The notes under the pieces: model-generated | What the model saw: the letters and a program-made list of their open reading frames with translations, nothing else | Database searches by the model: none | Told to the model about the DNA's origin: nothing | Position numbers and translations under genes: made by a program | DNA from: Paragonimus westermani | Taxonomy: Eukaryota > Platyhelminthes > Trematoda > Plagiorchiida > Troglotrematidae | Reading direction: 5' to 3' | Length of the DNA stretch: 64,000 nt | NCBI GenBank assembly: GCA_008508345.1 | Contig: QNGE01000757.1 | Coordinates: 35,656 to 99,655 of the forward strand | In this document: positions 13,001-24,425 of the stretch, piece after piece | How the letters are laid out: the number at the start of each line of letters is the position of its first letter | Position numbering within the stretch: position 1 is the stretch's first letter

Positions 13001-15970
13001 TTTAGATAATGAACAGAGCCGACCAAGCGAAACCCGACTACGCTTGAAAGTGACTTTTTAAGTCACCATTAACCGAATCAGAACTACTTTTGTTCTGTGA
13101 TATCCACCCCTTGACCGACAGCCCAAGAGTGATTTCCTGTTGTTTGCCCTCAGTAAACAGAAGTTGTTATCCAACACTATTCGCCTAGCCTTTTGTCATT
13201 TTCCTAAAGTAACAGTGGGCAGGAGCGCTGTCTCAGAAGTACAACCGGACTGAATTATTCATTCGGAGTGTCCTTTTAGAAATGGGCTTAGATTGATGTG
13301 CTTAGAACATAATCCTTTCACATTTTACTGATCATGAAGGTGACCTAATTATTTGCGTCAAGAGAACCAAGTTATAAATGTGTGTGCCTGTTATTTCAGC
13401 CCAGATAATTGTATATCACAAACCGTATATCTCATGTGCAGCTGTCTCTGGCTATTAGCGTTCAACAAAGAAATATCCCTCCAGACTTGTATGGTATGAG
13501 TGAATTAGTATATGAAAGACGCAAATGAAGGGCGTGATTTGCGAAGTGCAGCACTGTTTAAACGTCTCATTAAGGTGATGCAACTTTATGTATTGTCCCG
13601 GTCTCACCCGGAACAACTGACCGTCAAGAAACAAACCACTGGACAAAATAATAGAGTGTGGATTTAGTGTGCGCATGTTTGAAGCGTGATAACAGCAGAG
13701 GTTATGTGCGGTTGTGACTTAATCTGTAGGAGGTTTAAAAAAACCGCTTCCGGTTGATCGGCATCCATTTTAAAAATTTGTTTTAATATGAATCACTCAA
13801 TCACAAGGCAGAACGAAGGTGGTGACCAGTGAGCATATCTTAACAATAACAGAAACATGCAAAACTGATGAATAATGACGAAAGTGAAACTCGATCGGAG
13901 TAAACTTTCAACAAAATACCGAGTTAAATGGTTCACCCGAATGCAAAAGCTGTGAACAGCTGTGAGCGATGGTCAGTTCAAGATCAACCAAATTCCTGAC
14001 CAATCAGCTCTAATAAAAATGATGGTAGACCGAATAACTGAAACCAGAGACTTCGACTTAGCTAAGACGTGTTGTCGCGGATTTTCGTATGAATTTGACA
14101 AAACAGCCACAACATATCTTCTCAAAACCATCTGGAAACCGGAACGTTTATACAAACGAATGCGGCTGAGCCTTTAAATATAATAAATCGGCGTAATTAG
14201 TCTGAAGTCTGGAGCGTTGTGGGTGGCGCGGCTGCTTCCTGAGAAAATGGACAAAGCGATGCACCTCCAGTAAGCACCGACAAGAGTAGGAATACGGTCT
14301 AGTGCATTGTTTTGAGGAGAGCTTGGCTGAAATGCGAACCCGGAGGTGAAAGGTGGAATGAATTTTGGATAGTCATCTGTGTAGAACGGACCATATTCTT
14401 GACTACTCTGTGTTAAGTTGACAAGACGATATTAGGACATAGGAGAAGAATTGTAGAAAGACCGGTGATTTTTACTCTAATAGCATTGCTCAAGAATGAT
14501 CGTGTTTACTAAGTTGTGCAGACCAATATTAAGTCGTATTCAGGACGCCAAGTTGGTAACAGTTCATGGCTCGTTAGTAGAGTGAAGTCGGCTGAATCCC
14601 TTCGATATTCTAGATTGTACAAATTGGAGCTTACAGATATATGTGGCACAAGGCGATTCTAGTGGTTTCAGCAGTCACACTGTTACGAACCCGACAGCTG
14701 CGTAGCTTCTGTTCGGCTCGTTGAATGAAACCAACTGATTGCACTGATAAAGCCATTCGGATGAATTGGATGTGCTAAGAGTGTGTTACAAAGCGACTCA
14801 GATAGTCCGCCATTCAAACGGATGAGATAACACCAGCTGACCAGTCCAAAAGTTCTGATGTTGTGCTCAGCACAGCTGGATGAAGCAAACTATATTGAAG
14901 GAGATGGCGGAATAAAGTAAATTTTAGGTGTGAACTTAATAACGGAGGTATATTTTACAAACAAAAATGCGCTGTTGACTGTGGTTGATAGCTTTCAAGT
15001 AATTAGCTTGGCAGCATGTCACATTTGAAAGGTGAATAAATGCACACGGCTGCCTCTTCTATTAAATACACCTCCCTCTCTCATCTGAATTTCGCCTATC
15101 CTTGTCTATAAATATACTGACTTGTCCTCTGCATTAACCCGTTTAAGAAGAGCTGAAATGTAGTTTGTTCGTTACATTCCGTGTGTTTTAAGATGGTACT
15201 GAAATGTGGACAGATCATAGTTTAATGGGTTCTTCATGGGCTCAAGTGATTTTTCAACTCAATGTTAATTCCTACAACAGACTGAACAGTCAAACGGCTA
15301 ACATTTTGGACTTATGAGCATACAAAATATTTGCAGTCACCTAATTATTGGTCATAACAATATTAGGGCCAATTCACTCTAATGAAAGACAAGAAAAAAC
15401 ATGGTGTCATCAAACATTTTGCTGAGCAACCCTGGCTGAGCATTCAGCTAGGCCTACCGGAATCTCATTTTATAGCCCTCTACCCAGTCCGTCGACCTAT
15501 TTACTCGGGTGGAAATTATTCTACTAATCCCATTTGAGTGAGCCTAACTGAGATGGTACATGGAGATCATAGAGGTTTGTGAGACAGACAGTAAAATAAG
15601 CCGTTCACTTTTGCTCCCTACCCTTGCACCGAAGTGTATACTGAGTGTACAAATCTGATTCATTGTATAGAGATTGCACATAATAAATGTAATTTGTCAT
15701 TTGGTCTGACCAAATGTTATTTAACTGAAATTCCTTAACCAATCAAAATTCCGGATAGAGCTCCAGAAGTGGTAACAGGTAGTTAAATAGAATAAAATAT
15801 CATTCATAGCGTCAATCTTTGGTTCTGTACCAATATCCTGCAGTTTCCCTTTGAGGACGGTAGACAACCTCAGGTTGTTGGACATGTTATGGGAAGTTCG
15901 TTGAGTCCCATCTTAGTGGGCTTTTCAGTTTTCGAGAGAGGAGAAATTCGGTAAGTTTAAGGACCAATAA
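10076..15970. other. No supported gene; possible retroelement debris at left end
   Basis: From 10.1 to 11.3 kb several open frames follow the gag relic and may be decayed pol sequence, but no catalytic motif can be read. The minus-strand open frame 11595-11945 is lysine-rich and ends at a possible donor near 11645. It was considered as gag and not accepted. From 12 to 15.97 kb I see nothing. Confidence 0.4.
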
Positions 15971-16220
15971 ATATTTCTTAAGCCGAGATTCTTACGGTTC
16001 GCTGAAGCAGTTGCGATTAATCGACTCAAACCAGCTCTCTGTGTTCAGAAACAACTGTTCGTGAACCTGACCCTTCCCTGGACTTAATGTCTTATCCTCT
16101 CTTGCTTATTGATTTTCCACCCCTCAAATCGATCGTTTTTTTTAAAAAAAAAGCCCACCCGTGTTATTGTAAGTTTGGTACTGATGAGTCAATACGAAAT
16201 GCTTGCATCTACCAGTTTTC
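15971..16220 (+). mobile_element. Penelope-like element 3' end (GIY-YIG tail)
   Basis: Codons from 15983 to the stop at 16085-16087 encode the conserved C-terminal tail of the PLE endonuclease region: PRFLRF, then EAVAINRLKP, then LCVQKQL, then LTLPWT. The same tail occurs at 28.87-28.97 kb, and so does the following 3' untranslated sequence, including a block around GTTTGGTACTGATGAGTCA near 16180. The open frame runs into a stop at 15968-15970, so this is a 5'-truncated insertion. It is one of the better-preserved tails in the window. Confidence 0.85.
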
Positions 16221-18499
16221 ATGTTCTATCTGCTTTGTTCAAACTGCTCGAGGGAACCAATTGTTTCACACAGAAAGACGCTTAGTGGCACCGAATTGAT
16301 ATTAAAAGAGGAGTATTCAAATCAGAATCGGTTTCAACAAATGTGATTACTCTGAAGGATATCGACTGGTTGGGTGGATAGTTAATCCACAGGAAAAAGG
16401 GGCAATGATATGTACGAACGGTTCTACAGTATTGTCTAACAAAGTACAAAACACATCTAGTAGACGTCTTAATTTTGAGAACAAAACAAATATATATTGA
16501 TAGTAGGCTGCAAGAAGCTGAGTTCACCAGCCCCAAGAAAAAATTGAGATATACATGAGAGAAATGTTTTTTCTAGTGATTGTTTGGAAGACAGGGGTCG
16601 TTCGTTTTCAAAACATTCAGATCAGCTTTCTGTCGGGAGATCATAGATACATGGCTAGTTGATTCACAGCTCACAACCTCAAACGTTTATCAGTCCAACA
16701 AGTCATCAGATTTTGCCTCAGACCCAACGCCTTTCACATCAGTTGTTTCATGAGGAATGTCAGCGGCCTATGCAGCGCTGTAATTCGTACATGCAAAAGC
16801 TGTACTCCCTAACCAGCTGAGGATTCGTGGTGCGTTTTTGCGAATCACCGAATGGTAATATGTATGAATATTGCTCACCCACATGACTGCGGCTCAGATC
16901 ATAATAGGCAATGCCAACTGGTTGGCGAGGTGGACGGAGCGAATAGTGGCCTTGTAATAAGTGTAATTATCGCGCCGTGTTGAAGAAAAACTAAATAACA
17001 ACTTATGAAGAAACTGGAAGTAACAATCGTCTAATAGGGCCATTGCCAAACAATAACTGATAGTTACGGATTGTTTTACGTGTGTTACTGTTGTTGTGTG
17101 TCCCTTTTAGGTGCAAAGGAGTGGCGCGGAGGACATCGAAAAAAGGAGATCTGGTTAAAATTAGTGGCAACTCTCATCGTTCAGAGAGACGGAACCAACG
17201 ATTGACAGGTTGTGGGTGTCTTATTGGCGGTCTTCGAGTAGAATAGATAATCACAGGAATAAGAGCGATAGGTCAGGCGTGAGCCCGATATGATGCACCT
17301 TGTGCGTTTAACACCGTTTAACGTATCAGGCCAAGACCATTTCACAGTCACGACATCAGCATTATCCGTTAGAATAAATAAGAATCCTGAGAAGGTCGAA
17401 GTAACAAAGGTTGCCCCACCGCTCCTGGAATCTGGACATCTAAGTAATGAAATCTGGTAAACGAGGCGATCGGAAGACCTTTCCAATTTTCCCCAGTTTT
17501 TCCGTATACTAAACATTTGTCTGAACTCAGAACACGAAATGGTGTTAAATTGATTGACCACGTTGATTTTTGAAACAACCAAGTATGCTTGTCTTAAGTA
17601 GTCAGTTTTCCAGCTGAACACAACAGAATAAATTGGAAAGTGGTCAACTGGGTAGATAGGAACTAGGTAAAAACTGCGTGCTCCCTAACATCTAAACAAT
17701 GGATGCTTCAAATTCCTGGTTACATTCATCTTAGAACAAATGATGTTTGTGGCCATGAGGACGCCGTCAGAAGCAAAAAATGGTCATCATACTGTGGACA
17801 TTACAAAGTGACCAAACGCAGCCATTTTACCCATTTGTATCGCTATCCGACAAGCTGTGTGTGTGCGTGTGCGGACAATGAAATGTTACACTGCTTCTGT
17901 TAGAAAAGTAAGGATATCGTGGAAACTTTGTTGGAACGTTTTTGCGTCTTGTCCGGAACATACAGTGAACATGTCCGACGTGAGTGCGTACCAATTAGAA
18001 ACCTGTATCACCAGCTCAGCTGCACACCGTGTTCGACGTGTGTTATGAGAAAACCTGGCCAGTCCACAGACGTTTCATCTTGCTTGTTTGGAAAAAATGT
18101 AGAATGTTTATTAACATGCACATGGCGGAAATTTGAGAAACAGAGGGAAGGAGATTTGCTCTCAGTGTTGTTAATCTGCGACCTAAATCTATTAGACCGA
18201 CGTCACTAAGTGCAACTTGGGCACTGTATAATGTGAGCCGGATGCGCTTCTCATATCTCAGTTGGTCACGGTGCCAAATCCAAACACTTGCCACCAGTCA
18301 AACCATCCATTCTGATCGGAAACAAAGTAGCTATTAGAGAGACAATCACATTTAAAAGAACCGGTTCTCTTCAGCTCTATAAACAAAGGAACACGGATGG
18401 TGTCAGATATAAGCGCTTCGTATTGACTGATCTGAACCACAATCGTAATTACACGAATTCACATGCACGTATGCAACAAGCACTACACTCAAGTTTCGC
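16221..18499. other. No firm gene
   Basis: Two overlapping minus-strand frames at 17181-17621 (146 and 69 codons) read plausibly as protein, but an open frame of this size is expected by chance. No bounded pair of splice sites was found, so no gene is called. Confidence 0.3.
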
Positions 18500-18640
18500 T
18501 GTTACTAGAGCTCATCAGTGGTGCAAATCCTTGCAGCTGTGTTGATCACCGTGTCAGTGACCTCGAAAGGGGCTGACTGAGAGGTCTACGGGAATGTGAC
18601 AGCTGTGATCATTTGTAAGTGTTCGATTTACGTAATGAAA
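18500..18640 (+). repeat. SINE-family tail copy
   Basis: It contains the shared tail of the tRNA-like repeat family: a CTCGAAAGGGGCTGACTG block, then GGTCTACGGGAATGTGACAG, then GATCATTTGT and a GTTCGATTTACG end. The same order is seen at 32700-32798 (+) and, inverted, at 32376-32490. Confidence 0.6.
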
Positions 18641-18837
18641 TAATCCCCTACTACTCATCAGTAACAAAACACAGCCCAGAAAATTAACGATTTTTGTCAT
18701 TTAAATCTGGAGATAAGTTCTAGTATTGGCGTCACCTATTGTGTCTCCTCTCAACGCGGTCGGACAGTCTGAGTATTATTCAAGAGCGAATATGGGTGTT
18801 GTCTTACACGGGATGATTTAGTCATGTCTAATATGAG

Positions 18838-18985
18838 GTCAGTGGCGCAGTGTTCAACATAGTTACCTCATGAAGACGTGACCGGAGTTCTAGTCTCGGC
18901 CGTGGCAAGGATACGTACCACTGACATACTCTAACAAGAGCAAAACTTGAGTCTGATGCTTCTTTTCGAAATGCGGTGGAATGCA
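18838..18985 (+). repeat. tRNA-like SINE copy
   Basis: The head carries an A-box-like GGCGCAGTG and, about 40 bases on, a degraded B box (GGAGTTCTAGTC; the expected form is GGTTCGAATCC). The family body follows: GTGGCAAG, then a CACTGAC block, then CTCTAACAAGAGCAAAACTT, then a TTTTCGAAA block. It matches the copies at 23.06, 32.6 and 49.7 kb in order and spacing. SINEs of this type are mobilised by a partner retroelement; the partner is not identified. Confidence 0.6.
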
Positions 18986-19363
18986 ACAACTCCAATAAAT
19001 TGTGTGATGTTCAGGTTACATAATAAATCATACGTTCAGTGGGATGCAGAAAGCCATGCGATGGATACACATTTGTCACTAAGTCTACAGTAGGGCCATG
19101 TCCATGAACAGTTTTTCTAAATGTCAGGTGGTCAGTCGATATCAATTTGAAAATACAGGTGACGAGTGTGGAGTACGAAGTAACGCTGAAGTTACATGAA
19201 ATCCTCCCCAGCGTAGCAGTTAAAGGGAGCGGTAGGCCTGATCTTCACCTAATGAAAAGTGACAGATGACTGAAGCTGACCAACGAAAATTAAAATAGTT
19301 GGTTCCCTTCAAAATTTTAAACAAAATGGTAAGCGTATTGAGAGTGCTAGACACAAAGATTTC

Positions 19364-19560
19364 TTATTGACTTATCGACACCAGATCCTCAATAACATGA
19401 ATTGGCTTTCTATGTATCAAAGAGCTGGGGATGGGGTGTGTTGGGGGAAATCTATCCGTTGGGTCAGGGAAGGTCGAACCTACGAACACTTGCTTCTGAA
19501 CACACAAGCTCAGCTCCACTTGATTGATTGAGGTCGTCTCAGCTAACCCCAAGAATTCTG
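19364..19560 (-). mobile_element. Penelope-like element tail fragment
   Basis: Read on the minus strand, the frame contains a degraded PLE C-terminal tail: LAETTSINQ followed by LSLCVQKQVFV and TFP. This corresponds to the EAVAINRLKP-LCVQKQL-LTLPW pattern of the better copies. There is no catalytic GIY-YIG core, so it is a short 5'-truncated relic. Confidence 0.65.
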
Positions 19561-22061
19561 GATTAAGATAATGATATGGAATTTCGAATGTACAAACTAG
19601 ATCAATATCCTAACCGACGGTCAGGTTTCTGCTTGTTTGCTTGTTTCAGAAACATTGTCATTCACTCACAACGCGGACTTCTGCCCCCAGTTAAACGAAT
19701 GGTCCTTCACTTTGGAGACTATGCACCTCTCAGTTCAGCCTATATAACTTGCTGCTCACTGACATATAAACCGGTAAACACACTGTGAGGTGGCATCGTT
19801 AAGCTGATCCCTATTGATTGAAAGCGCAGGTAGCTTCTGAATCCTAGCTAATAGGCGAGGCTCGATTGTGTTGTGTTAGTGTGATCGAATTTACTAGTCT
19901 TTACGTCGCCTGATGCTTACTGTAGCAACCGTTAAAGACGATACTACACAAACCATCTCTTTTCTTACGATGACCACCTGTTCGACTGGTGGTTTCAGTC
20001 TGCTCTGTCTATCTATGAACCTTCTGGCATATTCATTAGGTTGTAGTGCAGACGTAATCATATCTAATTTCTCTGCAAGGCTAGTGCGCGTTTGTAATCA
20101 ACCGGTGTGAAACCACCAATGTTCAGGTATTGACCGGACTACGTGGACTTCCGATAGATGGCCGGTTTAATAGAGCCAGCTTTCCCGCGACCTATGAGTA
20201 TATTCAGAAACGGCAAACTACCAGTCTCAAATTCACACGTTACCTACTAGTTGAAATGACAACTATTTATCTGTTCGGGACAGCTGAGTGTTAGCGTATA
20301 GTGGACGTAGCATTTGTAGTACAACAGCTTTGCTATGTCTGCGACTAAGTCTAGCTCAATCCCTAGCATGATCAATTATACCAAAATGGGCCCTGGTGGA
20401 CTTTCCATGATTACCCACACCCATCCATTTGGCGACAGCGTCGATCAGGAAGACGGATGCTGACGTTTTCCGTGCATATCAGTGAAGGTTTACACAGAAT
20501 TTCATTCGGGAAAGGCAATGTAACCTGTTTGATTTCAGTGAGCTCACAAATCTAATCAGTTGTCTCGTGCAGCGCGATGTTGGTGATCCGTGGATGAAGG
20601 TCTATGGAGTACATCAACTCGTTAACGAGAGTGATGTTAAAGTCACTCATCAATTCAAAAGAATCGTGGATGGAATATGAAACTTCTGTTTAAACAGAGT
20701 TGGGATAGTGACTAAGCAGCATTCCGGTTTATGTTATGGAGAATTTGTGATCACTAGAATAGGCCCAAGCTGCACTCTGGGTTTGCTTGTTTCAGGGAGT
20801 CTGTGGAGTTAAGATATGGAGGACCCACAGAGTTGTACGTAATGTCATGAATTGTGCATAGTTCGAAGAGAAGCTGGTGACTTTACCCAATGTGACCCTC
20901 TATTCAAGTGATATTATCCACCTTATCTATCTGGTGAAACTCCGTTTGGTCATCTAATATTTTATGTAAATTTGGTACTTGTGAGTTATAAAAGTTTTGA
21001 CTGGATACATTTGATTGAAAAGTTGAAAGCCTCCAGAAAATCTCTTCAAAGTAACAAGGCAACTCCACGACTTATTCATCCTCATACTGTTGGAATTGAC
21101 TGAACTGGATCTCTATTTGTGGAACGTGATCAGTTCCGAAGACTATCCAAATAACAAATCGGTTGCTTAATTGTAACCATTGTTACCGACACTCGCTTTG
21201 TAGGATATTTGCTTAATGAGACACAGTGCCACACCACAACACTGTTAATTGATCATCAGACCTTGCAGTCAATCAGTCACGTTGACCAATTTCAGTGCTT
21301 CTCTTCGACGAGTTATGTGGACCGCACAACGTGTTGATTGTCACACCGTACCCAACTACACCGCTGGAAGCGACTGGGTGACGCGTTTGCGAATCCTTTC
21401 ACTCGACAGACTGAGATCCTTGGATCCACTGCGTTGAAGTCTAGTGTCATACCCGACCAATGACGATAGAAACGTCATGCGTCTGATTACCATTGTTTTA
21501 TTATTCACCGAAATAAGACAAAAAATCATAAGGCTTTAATATATTCGTTAAACGTATTACTGGTTGTCAAGATAAACACTTGTAACTAATTAAGAAAAGC
21601 AGTCTACTACAGTTACGGATTTGAATAACGAAGCCAGAAGTTCTGTTTTGTTGGATGGTATAGTCATTTTGAGTGTTTTCATTGTTTGCCACGTATAACA
21701 GGAAGAAAACGAAGGCCGATCGTTTTTAATTCAATTGAGGTGCTGTCTGTCACGTGTAACATGCAAGTTCTTTGTGTGCAAAAGCTATTAAACTTGAACT
21801 TGAATATGCCATACCGGTATTAGTGTGGCCTGGTTGTAAAAGTTTAGTTGGTTCATTTATTTTCGTCTTTTTCCACTGCCCAGTGTAACGGCCGACAGAA
21901 ACATATGGATTAGCATTAACAACTTGTAAAATAGTTTTCCTCGTGTTTGTTATTTAACGATCTATTTGCGGTTTACACAAGAGTCCGTCAAACAATAGGT
22001 ATCAAAAACCTAAGATCATCATGAGTGAGGTTGATCTTCAACTCCGGTGATACCGTGATGA
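19561..22061. other. No supported gene
   Basis: Only short open frames. A short stretch near 20955-20990 weakly resembles the PLE 3' untranslated block (TATGTAAATTTGGTACT) but is too short to call. Confidence 0.4.
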
Positions 22062-22786
22062 ATTATGGAACCAGAGTGCGGGTATTTCAACTCTCCGCGG
22101 AATAGCTCAACGTAGCTGTGAGGTAGCATCCAAAAGCCCACAGTGAGCAGATCGGGGACAACATAGACGATCGGATGAGGCATCGTTCAGCTGGACCGGA
22201 CCAACGGACGAGACATGACAGGGAAAATGGGATGGATAACCAGATCGGGAGCGCGATTATTCCAAAACTCGGAGGAATGTCTCGACATGGTCGTGGAATA
22301 CAATCAGAGGACACAGTGGATGGATTGGGGACAGCGCGAGTGATCAGACGAGCCAGCGCCCAACGAGATTGGACCAACGGACGAGGAATGACAGATGAAA
22401 AACCCCTGACAGAAGGCGTCGGACACATACACAAACCGGGTCGAAACGCACACGACCGGAATCCTGGCTCATGAACGCGAGCGTGCGCGTAGCATAGGCA
22501 CCAGCGAGTCGGACAATGAAGATTGTGCTTTATTGAACGCAGTTTTTTTTACCACAATATGACAACAGTTCAAATTGTTCAAGTGACTGTTAACAGTACT
22601 GACTGGTAGAACCCCATCGGTTGTCACCACGTGATCAAGTCCGTGTTTATCGCGGAACTAGACCTACTACATGCAAAGACCGGCACTCCAACGAGGCAAC
22701 ATTAACTCTTTCACGGGAATTTTGATTCAACTATGCAATGATCCTACCTGTCAGATGGCAAGCTACAGGAACTGCAAACGGAAATA
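22062..22786 (+). repeat. Left arm of 725-base inverted repeat
   Basis: This arm is the reverse complement of 23701-24425. Every position pair adds up to 46487, so there is no indel. All blocks compared match, including an eight-T run at 22543-22550 and its eight-A partner at 23937-23944. Open frames of 99 and 115 codons occur in both arms as mirror copies. They are not evidence of a gene. The arm also holds an internal approximate duplication built around GGACCAACGGACGAG. The sequence looks like an uncharacterised dispersed repeat rather than a host gene. Confidence 0.9.
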
Positions 22787-23054
22787 GCCTCGAGGAAACT
22801 CGAGTCTGGTGTCTCTTTCTGAAAAAGTCTAGCTGGAATTAATCGAATCCATAACTAATCAATAATCCAAAGCACTGTTCATCATGTTCAGTGAAATCGG
22901 AGACTTTGATATGACTGGGAAGCCATACTCGCGTGCTTACCGTTCGAATTTGATATGTGGTAACCGTGTCTGCTACCGAGTCGGTCGTGAAAAGCTGACC
23001 ACTATTTCAGAGCTAAACTGGTTGTGTTCTGACAAAATATTTCTGTCGCATCCA

Positions 23055-23180
23055 GTGGGGAGTCAATGACACAGTGATCAACACAGTTACGTCATGAAAG
23101 AATCACCGGAGTTCGAATCCTGGTCACGTTAAAACATACTACTGATGGGCATCGACAAGCACAAAACCCACGCTCACTGC
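23055..23180 (+). repeat. tRNA-like SINE copy with intact B box
   Basis: This is the best-preserved tRNA-like head in the window. An A-box-like TGACACAGTGATC is followed about 35 bases later by AGTTCGAATCCTGG, which differs from the polymerase III B-box consensus at one position. The body (CATACTACTGATG, then an ACAAGCACAAAAC block) is degraded. It is not a functional tRNA, because paired acceptor and anticodon stems cannot be drawn. Confidence 0.6.
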
Positions 23181-23601
23181 TTCATTTTGGGAGGGGCTAG
23201 CTGAAAAGTGTCTGTATGCGGAAAGTAAAATTGAATACTTCGAACAGTTGTTTGAGAATGTGCCTTACACTAGATATCAGTTGATGCTGTTGTGTTATCT
23301 GACTTTCAGCACTTTTCTTCAGAGTGTACCGCGTGCACAACTATTCTTTGTATTGAATGGAGGGAATTCAGAAGGGACTATCATAATTGTCTAACTTCAA
23401 GTGAATCGAATATTAAGGATCATCTCATCACTGCCAGGGTGCAACTGAAAACATGGGTTTTTAGTGTCTGAAAACTATCGGAAAAAATCGCCCTCTTCAA
23501 ACATAACGAGAAGACTTAAGGTGGGACATTTTTATTAGTTGCATTTGGAAAAAATGGCATTTTAATGTTTCTCACGTACTTCCTGTTGAATTTACTCGGA
23601 T

Positions 23602-23604
<3 letters not shown>

Positions 23605-23641
<37 letters not shown>
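23605..23641 (+). repeat. (GT)n microsatellite at assembly gap
   Basis: About 18 uninterrupted GT units run straight into the N gap at 23642. Open frames coding poly-His-Thr or poly-Cys-Val across it are artefacts. Confidence 0.95.
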
Positions 23642-23700
23642 NNNNNNNNNNNNNNNNNNNNNNNNNNNNNNNNNNNNNNNNNNNNNNNNNNNNNNNNNNN
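23642..23700. other. Assembly gap (59 N)
   Basis: The bases are unknown. The first base after the gap is exactly the first base of the right inverted arm, which raises doubt about the join. Confidence 0.98.
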
Positions 23701-24425
23701 TATTTCCGTTTGCAGTTCCTGTAGCTTGCCATCTGACAGGTAGGATCATTGCATAGTTGAATCAAAATTCCCGTGAAAGAGTTAATGTTGCCTCGTTGGA
23801 GTGCCGGTCTTTGCATGTAGTAGGTCTAGTTCCGCGATAAACACGGACTTGATCACGTGGTGACAACCGATGGGGTTCTACCAGTCAGTACTGTTAACAG
23901 TCACTTGAACAATTTGAACTGTTGTCATATTGTGGTAAAAAAAACTGCGTTCAATAAAGCACAATCTTCATTGTCCGACTCGCTGGTGCCTATGCTACGC
24001 GCACGCTCGCGTTCATGAGCCAGGATTCCGGTCGTGTGCGTTTCGACCCGGTTTGTGTATGTGTCCGACGCCTTCTGTCAGGGGTTTTTCATCTGTCATT
24101 CCTCGTCCGTTGGTCCAATCTCGTTGGGCGCTGGCTCGTCTGATCACTCGCGCTGTCCCCAATCCATCCACTGTGTCCTCTGATTGTATTCCACGACCAT
24201 GTCGAGACATTCCTCCGAGTTTTGGAATAATCGCGCTCCCGATCTGGTTATCCATCCCATTTTCCCTGTCATGTCTCGTCCGTTGGTCCGGTCCAGCTGA
24301 ACGATGCCTCATCCGATCGTCTATGTTGTCCCCGATCTGCTCACTGTGGGCTTTTGGATGCTACCTCACAGCTACGTTGAGCTATTCCGCGGAGAGTTGA
24401 AATACCCGCACTCTGGTTCCATAAT
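23701..24425 (-). repeat. Right arm of 725-base inverted repeat
   Basis: It mirrors 22062-22786 exactly in every block compared. Similarity ends at about 24425, where flanking sequence diverges from that left of 22062. In this orientation an AATAAA lies at about 23953, so the unit may be a transcribed repeat read left to right here. Confidence 0.9.

Larger units (their letters stand above)
22787..23641. other. Spacer between the inverted arms
   Basis: The spacer holds a tRNA-like SINE copy near 23055-23180 and ends in a (GT)n run that enters the N gap. No gene is supported. Confidence 0.6.

Noticed and set aside
17181..17621. 146-codon minus-strand frame and overlapping 69-codon frame
   Set aside because: Both read protein-like, but length is within chance and no paired acceptor and donor could be fixed.
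22087..22474. Open frames of 99 and 115 codons, repeated identically at 24013-24400
   Set aside because: They are mirror images produced by the inverted repeat. The sequence reads openly on both strands and matches no family.
23516..23816. Frames coding runs of His-Thr or Cys-Val
   Set aside because: They translate the GT microsatellite and run through unknown bases.
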